Positions 1 through 8,512 of a stretch of DNA of 64,000 nt are shown piece by piece (within the stretch, counting starts at the first letter, position 1; each line of letters starts with the position of its first letter). The notes under the pieces were generated by a model that was given only the letters and a program-made list of their open reading frames with translations, did no database searches and had not been told where the DNA came from. Where the stretch lies: positions 1-64,000 of the forward strand of contig NZ_JAEVHL010000003.1 in NCBI RefSeq assembly GCF_016803395.1, in the 5' to 3' direction. Position numbers and translations under genes: made by a program. This DNA is from Micromonospora tarensis. Lineage in GTDB: Bacteria > Actinomycetota > Actinomycetes > Mycobacteriales > Micromonosporaceae.

Positions 1-2323
1 GGCTGGCGGCCGCCGCCGCGGCGCTGGCCGCGCTGGCCGCCATCGGCGCCGGCAGCCTGCTCGACCTGCGCACCCCGGCCCCGAAGGCGGCGGACGCCCC
101 GGCGGAGGAGTTCAGTGCCGCCCGCGCGTACGAGGACGTCCAGGTGATCGCCGCCCGGACGCACGTCGCCGGCAGTTCGGCCAACGACCAGGTCCGCGGG
201 CACATCGAGCAGCAGCTGCGCGGGCTCGGCCTGGAGACCGAGGTGCAGGACACCGTGGCGCCGGAGGCCGGTCAGCTCAGCGGGGCGGCCGGCGGGGCGA
301 CAGTGGCCCGCGTCCGCAACGTGGTGGCCCGGCTGCCCGGCACCGACTCGACGGGCCGGGTCTTCCTGGTCGCCCACTACGACTCGGTGCAGACCGGGCC
401 GGGTGGTAACGACGACGCGGCCGGCACGTCGGCCATCCTGGAGGTGGCCCGCGCGCTGAGCACCGGTGCCCGCCCCCGCAACGACATCGTCTTCGTGCTG
501 ACCGACGCCGAGGAGGCGTGCCTCTGCGGGGCGTCCGCGTTCGCCGCCAGCCATCCGCTGGCCGCCGACGGCGGTGTGGTGCTCAACCTGGAGGCGCGGG
601 GGTCGACCGGGCCGGTGATCATGTTCGAGACGTCCCGGAGCAACGCGAAGCTGGTGGACATCTTCGCCCGCGCCGCCCCACACCCGGTCGGCACCTCGTT
701 CGCTGTGGAGATCTACCGCGCGCTGCCCAACGACACCGACTTCACCGCCTTTCTGGACCGGAAGTTCGTCGGGCTGAACTCGGCGTACATCGACGGTGGG
801 GCGATCTACCACACGCCGCTGGACACCCCTGCGGCGATGGACCAGGGCAGCCTCCAGCAGCACGGGGACAACGCGTTGGGCCTGGCCCGGGAGTTCGGAG
901 CGACCGACCTGACCGAGCTGCGCTCCGGGCACGACGCCACCTACTTCCCGATTCCGGGCGGGCTGGTCCGCTACCCGGGTTGGCTCACCCTGCCGCTGGC
1001 GCTGCTCGCGGTGGCCGCGGTGGCCGTCCTGGGCTGGCTGACCCGCCGCACCGGGCGGGTGAGCACCGGCCGGCTGGCCGCCGGCTTCGGGCTGGCAGTG
1101 GTGCCGATCGTGGCCGCGCCGGTCGCCGCCCAACTGCTCTGGTCGGCGATCACCACGATCCGGCCGGGGTACGCGGAGCTGCTCGACCCGTACCGGCCGA
1201 TCTGGTACCGGCTGGCCGTCCTGGCGCTCGCCGCCGCCATCCTGTTCGCCTGGTACGCGCTGACCCGCCGCCGGATCGGTCCGGCGGCACTCGCGATCGG
1301 CGGGCTGGCCTGGTTGGCAGTGCTCGGGGTGCTGCTCGCCGTGGCGGTGCCCGGCGGGGCGTACCTCACCACAGTGCCGGCGCTGGCCGGCGCCCTCGGA
1401 GGGCTCGTCGCGCTGCGGACCCGGCAGACCGGTCCGTGGCCGGTGGTGGCGGTGACGGCGGCCGCCGCCGTCGGGGTGGTCATCCTGCTGCCCACCGTGG
1501 TGCTGCTCTTCCCCGCGCTGGGGATGGCGATGGGTGGGGTGGCCGCGCTGGTCGCGGTGCTGCTCGGCCTGACCGCCCTGCCGGTGGTCGACCTGCTGCA
1601 CCCGCAGGCCGGCGGGCAGCGCGGCCTGCTGGCGTTGCGGGCCCGACGGCTCGCGGTGCTGCCCGCCGTGCCGCCGCCGTGGCGGCGGTGGTGCTCGCCG
1701 GGGTCGGGCTGGCTGCCGACCGGTTCGACGCGGCGCACCCCGCGCCCACCCACCTGATGTACGCCATGGACGCCGACACCGGCCAGGCGCGTTGGCTCAG
1801 CCACGAGAGCGACCCGCAGCCGTGGACGGACGGTTACGTGGACGGGGTGACCGACGTCGGCGACGACTTTCCCGGGCTGGGTGATGGTGAGCTGCGGGCC
1901 GGCCCGGCCCAGTCGGCGGACCTGCCCGCGCCGAAGCTGGAGGTGCTGGCCGACGCCACCGCCGGCGGCGAACGGACGGTGCGGCTGCGGCTCACCCCGC
2001 AGCGGGTGGCCCGGCTCGCCACCCTGCACGTCGACACGTCGACCGCCACCGTGCTGCGCGCCGAGGTCGCCGGGCGGTCGGTGCCGGTGGAGCCCCGCGC
2101 GGGGAAGTGGGGTTTCGGGCTGGTGTTCCACGCCCCGCCGGCGGAGGGCATCGAGGTCACAGTGACAGTGCGGCCCATCGCCGCGCGGGTGGTGCTGCGG
2201 GCGATGGACGCCAGTGACGGGTTGGACGCGCTGCCCGGCTTCCGTCCCCGGCCGCCCGCTGTCGGCGTGGTCGGCTCGCACAGCTCGGAGATGCTGGCGG
2301 TCGCCCGCACCTATCCCATCTGA
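1..2323 (+). CDS. M28-family membrane metallopeptidase, 5'-partial, frameshifted as sequenced
   Basis: This is a zinc aminopeptidase-type domain followed by a multi-pass membrane region. It is already open at the left edge (frame from base 3), so the true start lies upstream; an Ala/Leu-rich segment at bases 3-65 looks like an N-terminal membrane helix. M28 landmarks visible are VAHYDS (metal His), GGNDDAAG (bridging Asp), TDAEEACLCG (catalytic Glu pair), LEARG and YHTPLDT (last metal His). About eight hydrophobic helices follow (bases 960-1720), then a soluble domain of about 190 residues ending in TYPI. This layout resembles the ER metallopeptidase/Fxna-like branch of M28. The reading frame breaks after base 1670: restoring one G (GTG-G-CC) joins LAVLPAV to AAAVAAVVLAG and gives 774 codons from base 3 to the stop. 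Without it the first frame ends at 1757. The substrate is unknown. Confidence 0.85.
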
Positions 2324-2330
2324 CAGGACA

Positions 2331-2366
2331 CGGTGGTCCGGCGGAGCGATTTCCGCCGGACCACCG
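2331..2366. terminator. bidirectional hairpin terminator
   Basis: A perfect 15-bp stem (2331-2345 with 2352-2366) closes a 6-nt loop. It starts 7 nt after the M28 stop and lies between two convergent genes, so it can serve both. No long U tract follows, as is usual in high-GC actinobacteria. Confidence 0.75.
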
Positions 2367-2399
2367 GCCTATTTCCGGTGATCCGATATGCCGTCCTGG

Positions 2400-2888
2400 T
2401 CAGCCCACCGGTTCGGGTTGCCCGGCACCGACTCGGCACCAGCGATTTCCGTCGTGATCGGTGAAGGTGAGTTCCACCAGAACGGTGTCGGCCGGGCGCA
2501 TCCGGTGCTCGGCCGTGACGGTGACGAAGAGGTCGTGGACATCGCGGCCGGGTATCCGGCGGACCTGTTTCGCGGCGGCCAGCCCGACCGGTGGGGCGTC
2601 CGGTTCGTCGGGCGGGACGAGCCGGGCCAGCACCGCCACGTCCAGCACCGGGGCGTCACTCTCGTTGGCCACGGTGACCCGCAGCACCGAGGTGCCCCGG
2701 ATCTCGGCCACCGCCGAGACCAGCCGGGCCTGGGTGGCCCGAATCCGCAGATCGTCGGTACGCCGGGCGCGAATCTCCCGGCGCAGCCCGAGGTAGACGA
2801 AAAGCACGCTGGCGATTGAGCCGACCGCGCCGAACCAGTCCGGCACGGAACCCCAGTCGATCACGTCAGGGATTGGCGACCAGTTCAT
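2400..2888 (-). CDS. hypothetical membrane-anchored protein, 162 aa
   Basis: I do not recognise a named family. The N-terminus has one hydrophobic helix (about residues 17-34, WFGAVGSIASVLFVYLGL) followed by a basic stretch RREIRARR, which predicts a single-pass protein with the C-terminus in the cytoplasm. The remaining 120 residues look like a beta-rich domain (SVLRVTVANESDAPVLDVAV, then TVLVELTFTDHDGNRW). It starts with ATG at 2886-2888 and is divergent from the STAND ATPase at 3138, with which it shares a 249-bp intergenic region. Co-regulation with that ATPase is inference only. Confidence 0.7.
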   Translation of the reverse strand: MNWSPIPDVIDWGSVPDWFGAVGSIASVLFVYLGLRREIRARRTDDLRIRATQARLVSAVAEIRGTSVLRVTVANESDAPVLDVAVLARLVPPDEPDAPPVGLAAAKQVRRIPGRDVHDLFVTVTAEHRMRPADTVLVELTFTDHDGNRWCRVGAGQPEPVG

Positions 2889-3068
2889 GGGTCCATCGTG
2901 GAGGAACCTGTCGAGTGCGGCGTACGGCGGATCGGTCGGATTCGGCCACGAATTTGGAATGCCGACACCGATTCCGGTTACCCGGGTGGCCTAAACGGAG
3001 AGTGTGCAAGTCAGTACAGGGGTGGATACCCTTGCGGTTGACATGGTGTGGGCGGCAAATCCCTCCGA

Positions 3069-3087
3069 CTGTCCATCAGATGGACAG
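3069..3087. promoter_or_regulatory. palindromic operator candidate upstream of STAND ATPase
   Basis: CTGTCCATC-A-GATGGACAG is a perfect 9-bp inverted repeat around one base, 50 bp upstream of the TTG start of the ATPase gene. Its size and symmetry fit a dimeric repressor site, although a short RNA hairpin in the 5' leader is possible. Related half-sites (CTGTCCACC/GGTGGACAG) occur at 23091-23119. Confidence 0.5.
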
Positions 3088-3137
3088 GATCTTTCGCCGC
3101 TGGCCCATTGTGATTTCGCCACCGAAGGGGGACCGCA

Positions 3138-5321
3138 TTGACTGCGGACGTTCCACCCGAGGATGCCGGCGTGTCCCGGCCAGCCTACGACCGGCCGAGT
3201 CGCGTCTCCGTCGACCCACCATTCGGGCGGCTCGACAGCCCGCTGCACGGGCGCGACGACCTGATCGACGAGATCGTGCGAGCGGGGGAGTTCGCCGACG
3301 AGCGACCTTCGGTGCACATCCTGTGCGGCATGGGCGGCTCCGGCAAGAGCCACGTCGCCCTGGAGATCGCCCGCCGCGCCCGAGCCGACGGCCGGACGGT
3401 CTGGTGGGTGCAGGCCGGGCGGCTCAACTCCGGCATGCGTGAGGTGGTCAGTCAACTCGGTGCGTCGGAGACCCAGGTCGACCAGGCCTGGGCCGGCATG
3501 ATCAGCGCTACCGACCTGGTGTGGCGCTATCTCAACCAGGCCGCTCAGCCCTGGCTGCTGATCTTCGACAGCGCGGACGAGCCGGCCGCGCTGGGCCCCA
3601 CCGACGGGGTGCTCGCCGACGGCACCGGTTGGCTGCGCCGCCCGGAGGCCGACGACGGCATGGTCATCGTGACCAGCCGGGACGGTAACCGGGCCACCTG
3701 GGGCACCTGGTCGACACTGCACCAGGTGCGTCCACTCGACTCCGACGCCGGCGCACAGGTGTTGATCGACCGAGCCGGCACGCAGGCCGGCGACCCGGCC
3801 GACGCCCGGGAGCTCTCCCGCGAGCTGGGCGGGTTGCCCCTGGCGTTGCGCGCCGCCGGCAACTACCTGCGGTCGGTCAACGCCAGCCCGGTCTGGCGCG
3901 GGTCGTCGACAATCACCACCTTCGCCGACTACCTGGCCGCCGTGCAGCGTCGGTTCCGCGCGCCGCGCGACGCCGCCGACGTCGACCTCGACGAATCCCT
4001 GGGGTTGGAGATCGTCCGTGAGGTCGACGACATCTCACTGGACCTGCTCGCCCGCCGCCAGCTCCAGCAGAGCCGGCCACTGCTCAACGTGCTGGCCTGC
4101 CTGAGCACCTCCCCGGTGCCCTACGAGGTGGTGCTCAAGCCGGCCATCCTGGCGGAGTCGCCACTGTTCAAGGGGCTGACCGCCGCCCAGCGGGTGCGGG
4201 TGCTGGAGGGCATCGGCGACCTCGCCCTGGTCGACTTCGACGTGCAGGAGGACGTCAACGACCCGGCGTTCGCGCACGTGCTGTCGCTGCACCCGCTGGT
4301 GCACGCGATGTTCCGCGACCGCGACGAGGTCCGCGAGCAGATCGCCGACTACCACGGGGTGGTCATGAAACTGCTGCTCGCCGCCACCGAGGGGCAGAAC
4401 CCGGACTACCCCGCCGACTGGGCCAACTGGGACGTGCTGGTGCCGCACCTGGTCGAGGCCGTGCGGGAATACCTCGCGCCGCAGAAACACAAACACGACC
4501 CCGAGACGGTACGCCGGGCGCTGGAGCTGGCCCGACTCACCGCCCGCTACCTCATCGCGGTCGGCCTACCCGGCTCCGCTTACGACATCCTGGAGCCGAT
4601 CGTGCGCGGCTGCGCCGCGTACGACCACGACCTGGACCGGCCGCAGGTGCTGGCGCTGCGCCACGAGTTGGGCCGCACCTGGCTGGAGCGCAACCAGCCG
4701 GAGATGGCCGACCGGGTGCTCCGCCAGGTGATCGCGGACCGCACCAGGGTGCTGGGCAGCGACGACGCCGACACCCTCGCCAGCCGGCACAAGCTCACCA
4801 AGGCGATCATGGCGCAGCGCCAGTGGCCGGAGGCCGAGACGGAGTTGCGCCAGATCGTCGCCGCCGAGGACCAGGTCCGCGGCCCGGAGCACTGGGACAC
4901 CATGATCGTGCGGCACAGCCTGGCGCTGGCCGTGCTCGCCCAGCAACGGGCCCCCGAGGCCGAGGAGATGCTGCACGCCATCCTGGAGGTCCGCTACCGG
5001 TTGTGGCCGCTCAACCAACCGGAAACCTGGCAGGCCCGGCACACGCTGGCCCGCTGCATGCAGTCCCAGGGCCGACTCGCCGAGGCGGAGGCCGAACTGC
5101 GCGCCACCCTGGCCACAGTGGAGCCCCGGCACGCCGACCGGAGCGAGGTGCTCGCCATCCGGTACACCCTGGCGGCGGTCCTCCTGCTCGCCGAGCAGGT
5201 CGACGCGGCGATCGAGGAGTACGAGCGGTTGCTGGCCGACCGGCGACGACTACTCGGTGACACCCACCTGGACACTCTCCAGGTGGAGCACGCGCTGCGC
5301 CGGCTGCGCAACGGCGGCTGA
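3138..5321 (+). CDS. STAND-class P-loop ATPase with C-terminal TPR repeats
   Basis: This 727-residue protein has the NB-ARC/STAND layout of a ligand-triggered signalling ATPase. Visible motifs are Walker A GMGGSGKS (64-71), Walker B WLLIFDSAD (139-147), the sensor-like VTSRDGNRATW (about 178-188) and GGLPLAL (231-237). A helical middle region follows, and from about residue 475 there is a run of roughly 40-residue tetratricopeptide units (ALRHELGRTWLERNQPEMAD, DTLASRHKLTKAIMAQ, DTMIVRHSLALAVLAQ, ETWQARHTLARCMQSQ). There is no effector domain such as TIR or nuclease and no HTH. The TTG start is chosen because GAAGGGGGA (3124-3132) sits at the right distance. Relatives act in regulation, in FxSxx-COOH loci or in defence; the role here is not determined. 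Confidence 0.85.
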   Translation: MTADVPPEDAGVSRPAYDRPSRVSVDPPFGRLDSPLHGRDDLIDEIVRAGEFADERPSVHILCGMGGSGKSHVALEIARRARADGRTVWWVQAGRLNSGMREVVSQLGASETQVDQAWAGMISATDLVWRYLNQAAQPWLLIFDSADEPAALGPTDGVLADGTGWLRRPEADDGMVIVTSRDGNRATWGTWSTLHQVRPLDSDAGAQVLIDRAGTQAGDPADARELSRELGGLPLALRAAGNYLRSVNASPVWRGSSTITTFADYLAAVQRRFRAPRDAADVDLDESLGLEIVREVDDISLDLLARRQLQQSRPLLNVLACLSTSPVPYEVVLKPAILAESPLFKGLTAAQRVRVLEGIGDLALVDFDVQEDVNDPAFAHVLSLHPLVHAMFRDRDEVREQIADYHGVVMKLLLAATEGQNPDYPADWANWDVLVPHLVEAVREYLAPQKHKHDPETVRRALELARLTARYLIAVGLPGSAYDILEPIVRGCAAYDHDLDRPQVLALRHELGRTWLERNQPEMADRVLRQVIADRTRVLGSDDADTLASRHKLTKAIMAQRQWPEAETELRQIVAAEDQVRGPEHWDTMIVRHSLALAVLAQQRAPEAEEMLHAILEVRYRLWPLNQPETWQARHTLARCMQSQGRLAEAEAELRATLATVEPRHADRSEVLAIRYTLAAVLLLAEQVDAAIEEYERLLADRRRLLGDTHLDTLQVEHALRRLRNGG

Positions 5322-5325
5322 CCGG

Positions 5326-6266
5326 TCAGTGCGGCGCGGCCGGCCCCAGGTCACTGGGGTCGGTGTTACCGCCACAGACGATCACCGCCACCCGCTCCCC
5401 CGACTGCGGCAGGTACGCGCCACCGACCAACGCGGCCAGCGCGGCCGCGCCACCCAGCTCGGCGGCGACCCGCAGCTCCGACCAGAGCAGCCGGCGGGCC
5501 CGCACCAGGTCCTCGTCCCGGACCAGCACGGAGACCACTTCCGTCCGGCGGGCGGTGTCGAAGGCGATCTCGCCGATGCGTCGGGCACCCAGCGAGTCGG
5601 TGGCGATGCCGCCCACCTCGATGTCGACCGGCCGGCGGCCTTGAGCGCCGAATGCAGGGTGGGGATCTGCTCGGGCTCGACCGCGACGACGCGGACCGAC
5701 CCATTGAACCAACTGGCGATGCCGGAGACCAGCCCGCCGCCACCAACCGCCACCAGCACCGTGTCGATGCCGTCCACCTGCCGTTCCAGCTCCCGGCCCA
5801 CGGTGCCCTGACCGGCCACCACCTCCGGCTGGTCGTACGCGTGCACGACCAGCGCGCCGGTCTCCGCCGCCCGCTGGCTGCTCGCGGCCAGGGCCTCCGC
5901 GTAGTGCTGGCCCACCTGGCGCACCTGTGCGCCCAGCCCCGCCAACCGCTGCACCTTCACCGGCGAGGCGGTGACCGGCACGAAGACCTCCGCCGGAACT
6001 CCCAGCGACCGGGCCGCGTACGCGACGGCGAGGCCGTGGTTACCGCCCGAGGCGGCGATCACCCCGGCCGACGGCAACGACCCCTGGAGCATCCGGTTGA
6101 ACGCGCCTCGCGGCTTGAACGACCCGGTGTGCTGGTGCAGTTCCAGCTTGAGGCTGAGCTGACCGGGCACGCCGAGGTCGGCGCCGTCCACGGCGATCAC
6201 CGGGGTTTCCCGGACCCGCCCCTCGACACGTGCCGCGGCCGCCTCGACGTCGCTTCTGTCCACCAT
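5326..6266 (-). CDS. PLP-dependent threonine/serine dehydratase, frameshifted as sequenced
   Basis: This is a fold-type II PLP enzyme that deaminates threonine or serine to the 2-oxo acid plus ammonia. The PLP lysine lies in HTGSFKPRGAFNRM, the Asn loop is ASGGNHG, and the glycine-rich phosphate-binding loop is VAVGGGGLVSGIA. There is no ACT domain, so it is the short catabolic or specialised form. The frame breaks near 5636: one missing C on the + strand separates LHSALKA from GRPVDIEVGGIATDSLG. With one base restored the gene has 314 codons and ends in LGPAAPH at 5326. The ATG at 6266 is chosen over an upstream ATG because GAAGGG precedes it. It follows the 2OG oxygenase stop by 16 bp, so the two are likely co-transcribed. 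Confidence 0.85.
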
Positions 6267-6282
6267 GGGGAAACGCCCTTCG

Positions 6283-7082
6283 CTACGACCAGAGGGCCAG
6301 TCGACCGTCGTCGGTGAGCCCGACAAAACATCCTATGGAGATCCGTCGGCCATCCGTCGCGGGACGCACCGTGTGATAGTGCCGAGGATCGAACAGAAAG
6401 CCCTCGCCGAGGGTCGGGCGCAGCGTCAACGACTGCGCGCCGGCGGTCACCGACTCGTCGAAGCCGTACCCGTTGGGAATGCGCAGCTCCTCGTCGTTCG
6501 GCTGCCAACGCCGCCGCCACAGCACGGTCTCGCCACCGACCGGTGCACCCGGATGTAGATGTTGAACGCCAACTGCGCCACCACCTCGCCGTCGAGCAGC
6601 CGACCCGCGTACTCCCGGACCGCGTCGTCGAAGTGCACCTGAAGACCGGCGTTGATCTCGCGGACGATGCCGACGTGCATGTCCCGAGACTGTCGCCGCC
6701 CCGGTGCGACGTCCGGCCAGGCGGCCCGGAACGCGGCCAGGCACAGCTTCCGTGGCGAATCCGCCAGGCCCAGCGTGGACCAGCCCTTCTCGGCCGCGTG
6801 GGCGGCGTCCCAGTAGTCCTCGCGGAGTTCACCGGCCCCCCGGTGGTCGTTGATGGCCGGGCCGAACTTGGCGACGACCGGAAAGACCCGGCTCTCGTCG
6901 TAGCGGTCCATCGGCGCGTCGGCGAGAGCGGCGGTGATGGCCTGGCAGCGGGCCGCGGACAGCAGCCCCGGCACCCGGACGGCGGCCAGTCGCCCCGCGA
7001 TGAGCCCGGCGACATCCGCGCGGATGATCGAATCGGATTCGACGACGACGAACAACGGATCGGTCCTACTCGAATGCTGCAC
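6283..7082 (-). CDS. 2OG-Fe(II) oxygenase superfamily protein, frameshifted as sequenced
   Basis: This is a non-haem iron, 2-oxoglutarate-dependent dioxygenase-like fold of about 266 residues. The iron ligands appear as HFDD (H-x-D) and a distal His in RHYHTVRPATDGRRISIG, whose Arg would bind 2-oxoglutarate. Members hydroxylate amino acids, peptidyl residues or small molecules. The break is after base 6545: FNIYIRV continues as PVGGETVLWRRRWQPNDEEL only if one base is added, giving 267 codons. The GTG start at 7080-7082 is preceded by a strong GGGAGGA six bases upstream. It is the first gene of a two-gene unit with the PLP dehydratase, suggesting linked amino-acid chemistry. The substrate is unknown. 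Confidence 0.8.
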
Positions 7083-7339
7083 GGCGGTCCTCCCGTAACG
7101 AAGATCCCTCACCGGACATGTCGCGCCCCCCGACCCGCGCACCGTGCAATGTACCGAGCGTCGGCAAGACGGCTTTTCCTCAGTTCCGGGCGGAGTGGTG
7201 CGAGCGCCGCTACCATCGGCCCAACCGGGATAGCCGACACCGAACCGTACGGCAGGGAATTTCCACCGATCGGGGAATGGTGACGATTCCCGGCGTGACG
7301 CATGATGCGACTAGTTCGAACGCGGACGAGGAGTTCGAT

Positions 7340-7525
7340 ATGGCTGGCGCCGGCCCAACCGATCTTGACTTGCATGTCGACCGCCTGGAGATTGCGCGTC
7401 GAATCGCTCGGGAAATGATCGAGTCGGACCACGAGGCACTGGAGCTCGCCGTTCGGCAGCGCCCACAGTGCTGGTCCCGACGCCCGGCCGGCCACGGCAC
7501 CCGGGCCGACGCCACAGCCTACTGA
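7340..7525 (+). CDS. possible small protein, 61 aa
   Basis: An ATG at 7340 is preceded by GAGGAG (7329-7334) at good spacing. The first 40 residues form a charged amphipathic stretch (RLEIARRIAREMIESDHEAL) that would make one long helix; the tail is Arg/Gly/Ala-rich and less convincing. Third-codon GC is lower than in neighbouring genes. It diverges from the oxygenase gene. It may be a short regulatory protein, a precursor peptide, or the 5' remnant of a longer decayed gene. No family is recognised. Confidence 0.35.
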   Translation: MAGAGPTDLDLHVDRLEIARRIAREMIESDHEALELAVRQRPQCWSRRPAGHGTRADATAY

Positions 7526-7650
7526 CCCGAAGGCTCCGCAGCGCTGCCACGCCTCACTACCGGCCTCGTCAACCGGCCCAGATCCGCTGCACGGTCGAGC
7601 GGAGGCGGAGTCCGGGCGGCGCTCCGACAGGACTGCCCGCCATGTCGTGT

Positions 7651-7700
7651 TGAGCGGCATACCTCAGAGGCATAAATATGACTCTGAGGTATGCCGCTCA
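7651..7700. repeat. perfect 19-bp inverted repeat with AT-rich 12-nt centre
   Basis: TGAGCGGCATACCTCAGAG (7651-7669) is repeated exactly in inverted orientation at 7682-7700. The spacer GCATAAATATGA is strikingly AT-rich for this genome. The element sits 34 bp beyond the end of the truncated SRPBCC reading frame. It could be a solo MITE-type mobile remnant, a recombination or integration site, or a large operator. There is no U tract to suggest a terminator. Confidence 0.7.
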
Positions 7701-7734
7701 CGACCGCATCCACCCCGGTTGAGGTGACTCACGG

Positions 7735-7797
7735 TCACCTCGGCCGCCGGCTGCGCCGGCAACCCGAGCGGATCACCGTCGTAGCTGCTTGCGTCAT
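7735..7797 (-). pseudogene. truncated SRPBCC (AHSA1-like) gene remnant
   Basis: An ATG overlaps the ArsR stop (ATGA), the arrangement usual for ArsR/SRPBCC pairs. The first residues MTQAATTVIRS match how AHSA1-like SRPBCC proteins begin. After about 11 codons homology is lost, and the frame stops at codon 21. The rest of the 140-160-residue gene is missing, with a perfect inverted repeat just beyond. This call rests on position and a very short match. Confidence 0.45.
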
Positions 7798-8114
7798 GAA
7801 CTCTCCTCGGCCTCGTCAACGATGTCCTGATAACCGTTCAGGGCACGACGCCAGAAGGTGTCGAGCTGGTCCCGCAGGGCGCTCAACCCCACCGGACTCA
7901 GCCGGTAGACCCGGCGGGTGCCCACCGCCTGGTCGACGACCAGGCCGGCGCCCTTGAGCACCTTGAGGTGCTGCGACACGGCCGGTCGACTGATCGGCAG
8001 CTCGTCCGCCAACTCCCCCACGGCACAGGGCCGCTCGGCCAGCCGCTGAACGATGGCGAGCCGGCTGGGATCGCCGAGCGCCTCCCAGCCCGGGTGCGCT
8101 CCGTAAGTCACCAC
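7794..8114 (-). CDS. ArsR-family winged-helix repressor
   Basis: This is a 106-residue winged-helix regulator of the SdpR/YgaV-like, non-metal ArsR group. The recognition helix region is ELPISRPAVSQHLKVLKGAGLV, followed by a wing with GTRRVYRLS. No CxC metal-binding motif is present. The C-terminal LDTFWRRALNGYQDIVDEAE helix is typical of ArsR proteins paired with SRPBCC genes. The start is GTG at 8112-8114, with no Shine-Dalgarno sequence. A TAGCTT -10 box ends 6 nt upstream, so the mRNA is probably leaderless, and a GTAAG/CTTAC dyad overlaps that box, which predicts autorepression. Its expected partner gene downstream is truncated. Confidence 0.88.
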   Translation of the reverse strand: MVTYGAHPGWEALGDPSRLAIVQRLAERPCAVGELADELPISRPAVSQHLKVLKGAGLVVDQAVGTRRVYRLSPVGLSALRDQLDTFWRRALNGYQDIVDEAEESS

Positions 8115-8118
8115 GAAC

Positions 8119-8134
8119 GTAAGCTACGACTTAC
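8119..8134 (-). promoter_or_regulatory. ArsR autoregulatory operator overlapping a leaderless promoter
   Basis: GTAAG-CTACGA-CTTAC is a perfect 5-bp dyad with a 6-bp spacer. On the minus strand it contains the -10-like TAGCTT, and six bases later the GTG start of the ArsR gene. A bound dimer would block RNA polymerase directly. Confidence 0.55.
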
Positions 8135-8207
8135 CGATGGTCGTCAAGCCGCCCCCCTCGGGCGGAATGGCCTTGGTGGTGTCGATCTTGTGTGTGAGGC
8201 TTCGGCG

Positions 8208-8490
8208 GTGACTGATCTCGGCATCCGCGCAGCCACCCCGGCTGACTCCGAATTCCTTGTCGACATGCTCGTGGAGGCGGTTAACTGGCTGCCTGAGCGC
8301 GACTGGTCGCGCGCGGAGATCCTGGCGAATCGCGAGCTGGCGCACTACGTCACCGGTTGGATGCGGCCGACCGACTTCGGCTTCATAGCCGTGGACCCGG
8401 CCGATTGACCGATCGGCGCGGCCTGGTTCCGATACCTGACCATTCGAGGACGCGGACACGATGGTCGCCGACATCGGAACCTGACCTCGC
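8208..8490 (+). pseudogene. broken GNAT acetyltransferase (N-terminal part)
   Basis: A GTG at 8208 opens a reading frame that starts like a GNAT domain (GIRAATPADSEFLVDMLVEA ... FGFIAVDPAD) but stops at 8406-8408. Reading through the TGA, the same frame continues with PIGAAWFRYLT, the expected next strand, so CGA to TGA is the likely lesion. Beyond about 8445 homology fades, and the acetyl-CoA-binding R/QxxGxG/A motif is absent. The gene is dead by a nonsense change plus a 3' truncation. Confidence 0.6.
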
Positions 8491-8512
8491 CGCTGTCACG
8501 GCTCGGAGGCTC

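Noticed and set aside
3038-3043. TTGACA as a -35 for the STAND ATPase
   Set aside because: No matching -10 hexamer lies 16-19 bp downstream.
7109-7660. A 183-codon minus-strand frame in the 7.1-7.7 kb patch
   Set aside because: No domain, no suitable start context, Arg/Ser-rich composition, and it overlaps the divergent promoter region of the oxygenase.
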